Positions 1 to 5,575 of a stretch of 5,694 bases of DNA are shown here, piece by piece; positions within the stretch are counted from its first letter, which is position 1; each line of letters opens with the position of its first letter. Origin of the DNA: CAZTCJ01 sp964612085 (lineage in GTDB: Bacteria > Pseudomonadota > Alphaproteobacteria > JAJFIK01); assembly GCA_964612085.1 (NCBI GenBank), contig CAZTCJ010000147.1, positions 1 through 5,694 of the forward strand, read 5' to 3'. Under the pieces are notes generated by a model that was given only the letters and a program-made list of their open reading frames with translations, was not told where the DNA came from and made no database searches. The translations under genes and the position numbers were made by a program.

Positions 1-1225
1 TCCCCTCATCCATGTTGATGTCGATGATCTGGGCGCCGTTTTCCACCTGCTGGCGGGCCACCTCGAGGGCCGTCTCGAAATCGTCTTCCTTGATCAGCTT
101 GCGGAACCGGGCCGAGCCCGTGACATTGGTCCGCTCCCCCACATTCACGAAACGGATTTCCGGCGTCAGGGTGAATGGCTCCAGACCGGACAGGCGCAGA
201 TACGGCTCTTTAGCAGGGGCTGGACGGACACGGCCTTGCTCGGCCTGACCGGCGATGGCGCGGATATGATCCGGCGTCGTGCCGCAGCAGCCGCCGATGA
301 TATTGACGAGCCCTTCCTGCATCCATTCGCCCACGAGACCCGCGGTTTCCCCGGCCGTTTCGTCGTATTCGCCGAACTCGTTGGGTAGGCCCGCATTGGG
401 ATAAGCGCTGACGAAAGTGCCGGCGATGCGGGACAGTTCCGCCACATATTGGCGCAATTCCTTGGCGCCCATGGCGCAGTTGAGCCCGACGGCGAATGGC
501 TTGACGTGGCGCACGGAATTCCAGAACGCTTCCACGGTCTGGCCCGACAAAAGGCGGCCCGACAGGTCGGTGATGGTGCCGGAGACGATGATGGGCAGCG
601 TCACGCCCGTCTCCTCGAAGGCCTGCTGAACAGCGTAAAGCGCTGCCTTGGCGTTGAGCGTATCGATGATCGTCTCGACAATGATCAAATCGACACCGCC
701 TTCGATCAGGGCCTTGGCGGAGAGACAATAGGTCTCGCGTAGATCGTCGAAAGAGATGTTGCGGAAACCCGGATCGTTGACGTCCGGAGAAATGGACGCC
801 GTGCGGGTGGTCGGCCCCAACGCACCCGCGACGAAACGGGGTTTGTCCGGCGTTTCCTGGGTCTTGGCGTCGGCGGCGGCGCGGGCGATCTTCGCGGATT
901 CGAGATTCAACTCTTCGACCAGATGCTCGCAGGCATAATCGGCCTGGCTGACCGAGTTGGAGCTGAACGTGTTGGTCTCGATAATATCCGCACCCGCATC
1001 GAGATAGGCCGCATGAATCTCCTGGATGATCGCGGGCTGAGTCAGGCTCAGAATGTCGTTGTTGCCCTTCAGCGCGCCGTCGAGATCCGCGAAGCGCGCG
1101 CCCCGATAGGCCGCCTCGTCGAGGGCGTAGCGCTGGATCATGGTGCCCATGGCCCCGTCGAGAACGAGGATGCGCCCTTTGGCCAGGGCATGCAGGCGCG
1201 CGATGCGGTCGTCTCTGGTGGTCAT
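1..1225 (-). CDS. metH: Cobalamin-dependent methionine synthase, N-terminal part (cut by left edge)
   Basis: MetH transfers the methyl group of 5-methyltetrahydrofolate through cobalamin to homocysteine, giving methionine and THF in the cytoplasm. 408 codons are visible. The homocysteine domain (about residues 10-330) has DGAMGTM at 23-29, ETNTF at 83-87, and the three zinc-ligand cysteines: Cys250 in GLNCAMG, and Cys313 and Cys314 in GGCCGTTPDH. They match E. coli Cys247, Cys310 and Cys311 with a constant offset of three. The pterin-binding domain starts near residue 355 with FVNVGERTNVTGSARF and runs off the edge at INMDEG. The two modules are therefore on one polypeptide; the cobalamin and reactivation domains would lie outside the window. 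The start is the ATG whose complement is at 1223-1225, with GTGAGA eight bases upstream. It lies 49 bp after the metF stop on the same strand, so it is probably in the same operon. Confidence 0.96.
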   Translation of the reverse strand, partial: MTTRDDRIARLHALAKGRILVLDGAMGTMIQRYALDEAAYRGARFADLDGALKGNNDILSLTQPAIIQEIHAAYLDAGADIIETNTFSSNSVSQADYACEHLVEELNLESAKIARAAADAKTQETPDKPRFVAGALGPTTRTASISPDVNDPGFRNISFDDLRETYCLSAKALIEGGVDLIIVETIIDTLNAKAALYAVQQAFEETGVTLPIIVSGTITDLSGRLLSGQTVEAFWNSVRHVKPFAVGLNCAMGAKELRQYVAELSRIAGTFVSAYPNAGLPNEFGEYDETAGETAGLVGEWMQEGLVNIIGGCCGTTPDHIRAIAGQAEQGRVRPAPAKEPYLRLSGLEPFTLTPEIRFVNVGERTNVTGSARFRKLIKEDDFETALEVARQQVENGAQIIDINMDEG

Positions 1226-1274
1226 AATCGGGGTCTCACTTTTCGATCGAGGCGGCGGAACACAGGTCTGGGGA

Positions 1275-2159
1275 TCAGGCGGCAACCTGGTCCTGGTTCG
1301 GACGAATCCCCAGCATATGGCAGATGGCGTAAGTCAGTTCCGCCCGGTTGAGCGTATAGAAATGGAGCGCCTCGGCGCCGATTTCCAGAAGGCGCGTGCA
1401 CAAGGAGACGGCGACGGTCGCCGCCACCAGCTTGCGGGTCGCCGGATCGTCGTCGAGCGTCTCGAACAGATCGGCGATTTCACGCGGCACCGACGCGCCG
1501 ATGCCTGAGGCCATGCGGCTGATGCCCTTGTAACTCGTAATCGGCATGATGCCCGGCACGATCGGGATGGTGATCCCGGCCGCCCGCACCCGTTCCAGAT
1601 ACCGTTCGTAGACATCCGCATCGAAAAAGAACTGGGTGATGGCGCGGGTCGCTCCGTTGTCGATCTTTTGTTTCAGAAGATCGATATCGGCATCGAAAGA
1701 CGCGGACTCAGGGTGCTTTTCCGGATAACAGCCCACGGAGACTTCGAAATCGCCGATGGCGCGGATGCCGGAGGTCAGATCGGCCGCGTTCACATAGCCG
1801 CCCGGATGGGGCTCGTATGCCGCGCCGATCCCTTCGGGCGGATCGCCGCGCAAGGCCACGATATGGCGCACGCCCGCGCTCCAGTAATCGCGGATCACCT
1901 CGTCGATCTCCGCGCGGGTGGCGCACACGCAGGTCAGATGGGCGGCGGGTTTCATGGCGGTGTCCTGCACCAGCCGCTTGACCGTGCGGTGGGTGCGCTC
2001 GCGGGTCGAACCGCCCGCGCCATAGGTCACGGAAACGAAGTCCGGGTCCAGACATTCGAGCTTCTCAATCGAGGTCCAGAGCGTTTGTTCCATGTCCTCC
2101 GTCTTCGGCGGAAAAAACTCGAAGGACACAGTAGGGCGCTTTTCGGAGATTGGCCTCAT
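1275..2159 (-). CDS. metF: 5,10-methylenetetrahydrofolate reductase
   Basis: MetF is an FAD enzyme that reduces 5,10-methylene-THF to 5-methyl-THF, the methyl donor for MetH. The 294 residues are close to the E. coli length (296) and the frame is intact. Family landmarks are FEFFPPKT at 13-20, whose Glu14 matches the catalytic E. coli Glu28; TYGAGGSTRERT at 45-56; RGDPP at 104-108, whose Asp106 matches E. coli Asp120; QFFFD at 176-180, whose Gln176 matches the folate-contacting Gln183; VPGIMP at 201-206; and HFYTLNR at 266-272. The start overlaps the stop of the upstream regulator gene as ATGA. A GAGAGG Shine-Dalgarno lies seven bases before the ATG, inside the regulator's last codons. Overlap and order suggest translational coupling. 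metH follows 49 bp downstream. Confidence 0.97.
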   Translation of the reverse strand: MRPISEKRPTVSFEFFPPKTEDMEQTLWTSIEKLECLDPDFVSVTYGAGGSTRERTHRTVKRLVQDTAMKPAAHLTCVCATRAEIDEVIRDYWSAGVRHIVALRGDPPEGIGAAYEPHPGGYVNAADLTSGIRAIGDFEVSVGCYPEKHPESASFDADIDLLKQKIDNGATRAITQFFFDADVYERYLERVRAAGITIPIVPGIMPITSYKGISRMASGIGASVPREIADLFETLDDDPATRKLVAATVAVSLCTRLLEIGAEALHFYTLNRAELTYAICHMLGIRPNQDQVAA

Positions 2160-2172
2160 GAAAGAACCTCTC
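2156..2172 (-). promoter_or_regulatory. metF ribosome binding site and ATGA stop-start overlap
   Basis: On the minus strand GAGAGG (plus positions 2167-2172) is followed by seven bases and then ATGA (2159-2156). The ATG starts metF and the TGA ends the regulator gene. This layout permits reinitiation by ribosomes that finish the regulator, in addition to independent initiation at the Shine-Dalgarno. Confidence 0.8.
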
Positions 2173-3199
2173 TTGGTTGGGGGACGGAGGATGTTGGAGG
2201 GGAGAGCGGAACGGCGCGCTTGCGCGCCAGCCAGATACAGACGGTCAGGTCCGGATCCGCAGTCTCCGGATCTTGGGACTTCGTGTCGTCCCCTTCCGGC
2301 AGCTTACGGACGGCTTCCAGCTCCATGTCGCAGGCCCGGAACCATCCTTGTACGTCCTTGTCGGCAAAACCGAGGCGGCGGTGGGCATGGGCCTCGCGCA
2401 GGAACTCGAGGTCGTGGGCCTCGAAATCGACGACCGCAAGGCGCCCGCCGGCCCGCAGGATGCGCGCGGCCTCGGCGACGGCGCGGGCGGGGTCGTCCAG
2501 AAAATGCAGCACCTGGTGAATGGTGACCAGATCGGCGCTGGCCGAGGGCTGGTTCAACGCCAGGATATCGCCCTGGCGCACCTGACAGTGGCGCAGCTCA
2601 GCCCGTTCGAGCGCCGCACGCGCCAGCGCCAGCATGTCGGGGCTGAGATCGACGCCCAGACCACGCGCCGCGCCCTTGCCCAGAAGCTCCAGAATGCGCC
2701 CGGTGCCGGAGCCGAAATCCACCAGATGCTCGATCGGCTCGGTGCCGATCATCTCCAAAAGCGCCTGTTCGATGGCCTCTTCGGGCAGATGCAGCGCTTC
2801 GATTCGGCCCCAGGCATCGGCATTGGCGCGGAAATAGGCGGCGGCCGCTTCCGCCCGGTCGCGCCGGACCCGGTCGAGCCGCTCGATATCCCGTTCGATG
2901 AGGGGGTCGCTCGCCGGAATGAAGCCGACCAGGCTTTCGGCCAAATCGCCGCAGGCCGCCCCGTCCTGTCCCTGATCCGCCACCCGGTAAAAGACCCAAT
3001 TGCCTTCCCGGAAGCGCTCCACCAGACCGGATTCGGCCAAAAGCTTGAGGTGCCGGCTCACACGCGGCTGGCTCTGTCCCAGGATATGAGTGAGTTCGGT
3101 CACGGTCAGTTCGCTGCGGGACAGCAACGCCAAAAGCCGCAGGCGCGTTGGCTCGCCCGCGGCGCGCAGCGCCGATAACAACTCATCCATGGTCCGCAT
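2156..3199 (-). CDS. ArsR-family regulator fused to a class I SAM-dependent methyltransferase domain
   Basis: 347 residues in two modules. Residues about 5-77 form an ArsR-type winged helix: GEPTRLRLLALL at 15-26, SQPRVSRHLKLL at 43-54 as the recognition-helix region, and a wing ending FREGNWVFYRV. The usual ArsR metal motif ELCVCDL is replaced by ELTVTEL, without cysteines, so metal sensing is unlikely. Residues about 150-290 form a Rossmann methyltransferase: motif I DFGSGTGR at 161-168, acidic Asp184 in GVDLSPDML, RQGDILAL at 208-215, and IHQVLHFL at 227-234. The SAM-binding residues look intact. A Pro-rich tail covers about 328-347. Fusions of this type next to metF are known in alphaproteobacteria. 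By analogy with the SAH-responsive ArsR regulator SahR, I infer that it represses the operon and senses SAM or SAH; a methyltransferase activity cannot be excluded. The start is uncertain: GAAGG lies three bases before Met1 and twelve before Met4 (3190). It is first in the operon and overlaps metF by four bases. Confidence 0.9.
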   Translation of the reverse strand: MRTMDELLSALRAAGEPTRLRLLALLSRSELTVTELTHILGQSQPRVSRHLKLLAESGLVERFREGNWVFYRVADQGQDGAACGDLAESLVGFIPASDPLIERDIERLDRVRRDRAEAAAAYFRANADAWGRIEALHLPEEAIEQALLEMIGTEPIEHLVDFGSGTGRILELLGKGAARGLGVDLSPDMLALARAALERAELRHCQVRQGDILALNQPSASADLVTIHQVLHFLDDPARAVAEAARILRAGGRLAVVDFEAHDLEFLREAHAHRRLGFADKDVQGWFRACDMELEAVRKLPEGDDTKSQDPETADPDLTVCIWLARKRAVPLSPPTSSVPQPREVLS

Positions 3200-3514
3200 G
3201 GGCCTTCACTGATCCGCTTTTTCTGTCGGATATAAACATATCCTTATGTGCTTAACCAGCGTGAAATGGGAAGGGCCTCCCCGTTCATTTTGGCTAACGG
3301 CTGGTCAACCAGTTGGGCGTACCCCTCCTGGAGAAAGCGCGGCAGGGACGTCACAACACCCGGAAAACCGCAGCTCTCTTCCGCCCCGGCCATCGCTTCC
3401 AGCGGCCAAACTGTGTTAGGAACGAACCGAGGATCCAATGATGGGTGACGTCCAGCCGGTCCGCCGCAAACGCGGGCCGCGTGTCGGCAGGTTGAACGGA
3501 GTAAAAACGGAACG
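3200..3514. other. Divergent intergenic region between the met operon and mlaA
   Basis: About 315 bases separate the two divergent transcription units. Besides the operator at 3228-3247, it contains a small dyad CTGGT-CA-ACCAG at 3301-3312 and, at 3429-3433, a GAGGA Shine-Dalgarno in front of a short reading frame listed separately. I could not find a convincing -35/-10 pair for mlaA. Longer frames on both strands (for example 3248-3448 plus, GTG start) lack a Shine-Dalgarno and any recognisable protein features, and I do not call them. Confidence 0.5.
3228..3247. promoter_or_regulatory. Candidate operator of the met regulator: two overlapping dyads
   Basis: The sequence holds a perfect inverted repeat GGATAT-N4-ATATCC (3228-3243, centre 3235.5). 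Overlapping it is a second, imperfect one, ATAAACATATCCTTAT (3232-3247, 12 of 16 positions symmetric, centre 3239.5). It is an AT-rich island in GC-rich DNA and lies 28 bp upstream of the regulator start, where a promoter is expected. Reading the minus strand, TGGTTA (3258-3253) and TATATC (3234-3229) with an 18-base spacer are weak -35/-10 candidates that the dyads would cover. ArsR-family repressors bind short AT-rich dyads over promoters, so autoregulation of the whole operon is likely (inference). Confidence 0.6.
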
Positions 3515-3545
3515 ATGGCGGATCTGTTGCGCTTTGACTGGTTGA
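3441..3545 (+). CDS. Possible small Arg-rich upstream ORF coupled to mlaA
   Basis: A 34-residue frame starts at ATG 3441 (or 35 from ATG 3438), with GAGGA at 3429-3433 seven bases before 3441, the best ribosome binding site in this gap. The peptide is basic (VRRKRGPRVGR near the start) and resembles nothing I recognise. Its TGA (3543-3545) overlaps the ATG at 3545-3547, which is Met11 of the annotated mlaA frame, as TGATG. It may be a leader peptide whose translation delivers ribosomes to that start, or pure coincidence in GC-rich DNA. An in-frame TAG at 3417-3419 rules out a longer version. Confidence 0.25.
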   Translation: MGDVQPVRRKRGPRVGRLNGVKTERWRICCALTG

Positions 3546-4432
3546 TGAAGACCAAGCCTGCCTTGGCTTTGACGGCCGCCCGGACCCTCGCTGCCGCAGG
3601 CGCGTTTCTGATCGTGCTCAGTGCCCTGCCCGAGACCGGACAGGCCCAGGAGGCCATGGAAGAGGTCACCGAGGAGGCGCAGGAAGAGGCCTTCGCGGAA
3701 GACGATTTTCTCGATCAGTTCGATGACAGTCCCGGCACGGCACCGTCCGACGACGTCAACGACCCGTTTGAGGGCATGAACCGGTTCTTCTTCAAGACCA
3801 ACCAGACCCTCGACCGTTTTCTCCTGAAGCCCGTCGCCCGGGCCTATGACTGGACGGTGCCCACCGTTCTGCAGAATGTGGCGCGCAGCTTCATCAACAA
3901 TCTGGAAGCGCCCGTGACCTTGGCGAACGACCTGCTGCAAGGTGAGGTCGAGCGCGCCATGACCACCACCATGCGGTTCGCCGTCAACACCACCTTCGGC
4001 TTTCTGGGTGCCGCCGACGTGGCGCAGGAACTGGGGCTGGAGCGGCATACGGAGGATTTCGGTCAGACGCTCGGCGTCTACGGCGTCGGCGAAGGACCTT
4101 ATCTGTTCCTGCCCGCGCTGGGCCCGGCGCCGCCGCGCGATCTGGTGGGCCGGTTTGTCGACAATATCTTCAATCCGCTCTTCTGGATTACCTTTGGCGG
4201 CATCGGCGACGACTGGATCGAGAACGCGGTCGATAGCGTGCAACTGACCACCGGCTTGGTCGGCATCGTCGATGCCCGGGCCCGCAATCTCGAAGCCCTC
4301 GATGAGATTGAACGCACCTCCATCGATTTCTACGCCACCGTGCGCAGCCTGTATCGTCAGTCCCGCGACGGTGCCATCCGCAACGGCCGCATCGACATCG
4401 ACGATCTGCCCGACATCGATGAACTGGAATAA
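3515..4432 (+). CDS. mlaA: MlaA/VacJ-family outer-membrane phospholipid-removal protein
   Basis: MlaA sits in the outer membrane, takes mislocalised phospholipids from the outer leaflet and hands them to MlaC. The 305 residues have a signal peptide (hydrophobic core about 24-38, likely cleavage after Ala44 in TGQA-QE). A very acidic stretch follows (46-80), then the VacJ domain from about 82: NDPFEGMNRFFFKTNQ at 82-97, RFLLKPVARAY at 101-111, NNLEAPVTLANDLLQG at 128-143, TEDFGQTLGVYG at 179-190, and the GEGPYLFLPALGP signature at 192-204. E. coli MlaA is a lipoprotein, but this protein has no cysteine at all, so there is no lipobox and cleavage should be by signal peptidase I. The start is unsure. 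ATG 3515 has only a distant CGGAG or a too-close GGAA. Met11 (3545) gives a textbook MKTK n-region and overlaps a small upstream frame. mlaC follows on the same strand. Confidence 0.93.
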   Translation: MADLLRFDWLMKTKPALALTAARTLAAAGAFLIVLSALPETGQAQEAMEEVTEEAQEEAFAEDDFLDQFDDSPGTAPSDDVNDPFEGMNRFFFKTNQTLDRFLLKPVARAYDWTVPTVLQNVARSFINNLEAPVTLANDLLQGEVERAMTTTMRFAVNTTFGFLGAADVAQELGLERHTEDFGQTLGVYGVGEGPYLFLPALGPAPPRDLVGRFVDNIFNPLFWITFGGIGDDWIENAVDSVQLTTGLVGIVDARARNLEALDEIERTSIDFYATVRSLYRQSRDGAIRNGRIDIDDLPDIDELE

Positions 4433-4437
4433 TCACA

Positions 4438-4501
4438 CTTTCGCGAGCGCGGTTTGCTTGCAGGCTTTGTGCGGCATCCTTACGTAAGACCGTCGCGAAA
4501 G
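4438..4501 (+). repeat. Inverted repeat between mlaA and mlaC with an inner 10-bp palindrome
   Basis: Perfect 9-base arms CTTTCGCGA (4438-4446) and TCGCGAAAG (4493-4501) enclose 46 bases, within which CTTACGTAAG (4479-4488) is a perfect palindrome. The left arm starts five bases after the mlaA stop. No T run follows the right arm, so a normal intrinsic terminator is not supported. It could be a processing or stability stem in an mlaA-mlaC transcript, or a regulator site. Confidence 0.5.
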
Positions 4502-4504
4502 CGG

Positions 4505-4510
4505 TATAGT
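4505..4510 (+). promoter_or_regulatory. Possible -10 box of an mlaC promoter
   Basis: TATAGT lies 149 bases before the mlaC start, in the 227-base gap between mlaA and mlaC. The best upstream hexamer, TTACGT at 4480-4485, is 19 bases away, which is long, so the promoter is weakly supported. The length of the gap is the main reason to suspect a separate mlaC promoter. Confidence 0.22.
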
Positions 4511-4649
4511 CCTGGTGTTGCCGGATCGACACGTCCTGGCTCGCTTAAGATGAATTAACGCGTCAACCAATGGTTAGCCGCTTTCATGACGTATTTGCGC
4601 GGCACCACCGCGTTCACACAGGCCGCATCGTCTGCGACCATGGATGTTC

Positions 4650-4656
4650 AGGGGGG
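4650..4656 (+). promoter_or_regulatory. mlaC ribosome binding site
   Basis: AGGGGGG ends three bases before ATG 4660. It is the only purine-rich Shine-Dalgarno-like stretch near the possible starts of this frame and decides for 4660 over ATG 4570, 4684 and 4696. Confidence 0.6.
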
Positions 4657-4659
4657 ACC

Positions 4660-5400
4660 ATGATCGGCTCTCAAAACCAGTCCATGAAGGACACCATGAC
4701 CTTTTTCCCGACCCGCGCCTTTATGGCCATGCTGACCATCATTGCGCTTTCCTGGACGGCCGGCGCCGTGACCGACCGGGCCCACGCCAAGTCCGACCCC
4801 GACGCGGAAGCGTTCATCCAGGAGCTGGGCGAGCAAACCGTCGCGGTGATTTCCGATCCGGCCCGCAACCAGGATGAGAAGCTTGAAGAATTCCGCACCC
4901 TGCTCGTCGGCAATGTGGATCTGCGCCGCTTCGGCCGCAGCGCGCTCGGCCCTTACAGCGATACGCCTACGGACAAGGAATTCGCGGACTATCTGGACGC
5001 CCTTGAAGATTACGCGGTGCTGATCCTGGGCTCCCGGTTCCAGTTGTTCGAGAACCACACGGTCAAGGTGACGGAATCGGAGGAACGGGGCAGCGGCGCG
5101 CGCGCCTATGTCTTCGTGACCACCGAACTCAGGAATCCTGAGCAGAAACTCGTCGGCGTCATCCGCTGGATCCTGATCCGCGATGCGGGCGACTACAGTA
5201 TTTTCGACATTGTGGTGCAGACCCCGGGCGAAAGCGGCACGTTCTCGCTCTTGAAAACCCAGCGGGACGAATTCACCCAGGTGCTTTCCGCCAATGGCCG
5301 GCGCATGAGCGCGCTGATCGCTTACTTGCGGAACATCGCGAGCAACCCGGAGCGCTTCAACCGCGGCGTGACGGATTCCTCCTCCGCCCTGACCCAGTAA
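4660..5400 (+). CDS. mlaC: MlaC/Ttg2D-family periplasmic phospholipid-binding protein
   Basis: MlaC shuttles phospholipid through the periplasm between MlaA in the outer membrane and the MlaFEDB ABC complex in the inner membrane. From ATG 4660 it has 246 residues. The N-terminal signal peptide has a core at about 20-37 and probable cleavage after Ala43 (AHA-KS). The mature part fits the family in length and order: helical AFIQELGEQTVAVISDP at 51-67, NVDLRRFGRSALG at 85-97, the YLDALEDYAVLILGSRFQLF helix at 111-130, a beta region to about 188 with IRWILIRDAGDYSIFDIVVQ, and the final TQRDEFTQVLSANGRRMSALI helix region at 200-220. The frame opens earlier (ATG 4570), but those 30 codons would add Cys- and His-rich sequence in front of the signal peptide and lack a Shine-Dalgarno. 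The gene lies 227 bases after mlaA on the same strand and probably works with it; mlaFED is not in the window. Confidence 0.9.
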   Translation: MIGSQNQSMKDTMTFFPTRAFMAMLTIIALSWTAGAVTDRAHAKSDPDAEAFIQELGEQTVAVISDPARNQDEKLEEFRTLLVGNVDLRRFGRSALGPYSDTPTDKEFADYLDALEDYAVLILGSRFQLFENHTVKVTESEERGSGARAYVFVTTELRNPEQKLVGVIRWILIRDAGDYSIFDIVVQTPGESGTFSLLKTQRDEFTQVLSANGRRMSALIAYLRNIASNPERFNRGVTDSSSALTQ

Positions 5401-5404
5401 ATCC

Positions 5405-5447
5405 GCCAGGCGGCTTCAGCCGGGCAATTTTTTTGCAAATGCCTGGC
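5405..5447 (+). terminator. Probable mlaC terminator region with alternative stems
   Basis: A short stem CGGC-TTCA-GCCG (5411-5422) is followed five bases later by seven T (5428-5434), resembling a weak intrinsic terminator just after the mlaC stop. A wider pairing also exists: GCCAGGC (5405-5411) with GCCTGGC (5441-5447), and inside it GGCA (5423-5426) with TGCC (5440-5443). These share bases and cannot all form together. Confidence 0.5.
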
Positions 5448-5455
5448 CAGCGTTC

Positions 5456-5496
5456 GGGGTCCCCAATCGATCCACTGGATCGATTGGGGTAGCCCC
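5456..5496. repeat. Perfect inverted repeat A between mlaC and ettA
   Basis: CCCCAATCGATCCA (5461-5474) and TGGATCGATTGGGG (5476-5489) are perfect complements with one base between them, so a 13-pair stem with a 3-base loop. Four further pairs are possible outside it: GGGG 5456-5459 with CCCC 5493-5496. There is no T run on either side, which argues against a standard intrinsic terminator. The element could block read-through between the convergent genes, protect a 3' end, or be a dispersed palindromic repeat. Confidence 0.75.
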
Positions 5497-5550
5497 TCCC
5501 GACCACCCAATCCAGGGTACCCTTGTGGGTGGTCGGGAGAGGAGTGGGCT
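5491..5550. repeat. Perfect inverted repeat B between mlaC and ettA
   Basis: CTCCCGACCACCCA (5496-5509) pairs perfectly with TGGGTGGTCGGGAG (5526-5539) over 14 bases. The 16-base loop contains the 10-bp palindrome AGGGTACCCT (5514-5523). An outer AGCCC (5491-5495) can pair with GGGCT (5546-5550) across a 6-base bulge. The outer stem uses the same CCCC as the outer stem of repeat A, so the two extended forms exclude each other. No T run flanks it. Confidence 0.75.
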
Positions 5551-5575
5551 GGCGATGCCCATTTCCGAAAAACCC

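Noticed and set aside
1226..1274. Riboswitch before metH
   Set aside because: The 49-base gap is too short for a cobalamin or SAM riboswitch and shows no such motif.
2177..3178. 333-codon plus-strand frame
   Set aside because: It is the antisense shadow of the ArsR-methyltransferase gene, whose protein has clear motifs in both domains.
3248..3448. 66-codon plus-strand frame with GTG start in the divergent gap
   Set aside because: The start lies next to the operator dyads, there is no Shine-Dalgarno, and the peptide shows no domain or signal features.
3441..3514. Extension of mlaA further upstream
   Set aside because: An in-frame TGA at 3446-3448 closes the frame and no ATG, GTG or TTG start codon lies between it and 3515.
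3244..3669. 141-codon minus-strand frame overlapping the mlaA start
   Set aside because: It is antisense to the mlaA signal-peptide region and has no family motif; such open frames are common opposite GC-rich genes.
4570..4659. Upstream extension of mlaC to ATG 4570
   Set aside because: It would put 30 non-signal residues ahead of a good signal peptide and has no Shine-Dalgarno; AGGGGGG before ATG 4660 is the better site.
4640..4663. Seven-codon mini-frame MDVQGGP whose TGA overlaps the mlaC ATG
   Set aside because: No Shine-Dalgarno precedes it and it is so short that chance is the simplest explanation.
5322..5510. 62-codon minus-strand frame across the mlaC end and repeat A
   Set aside because: It is antisense to mlaC and runs through palindromic DNA; no recognisable protein.
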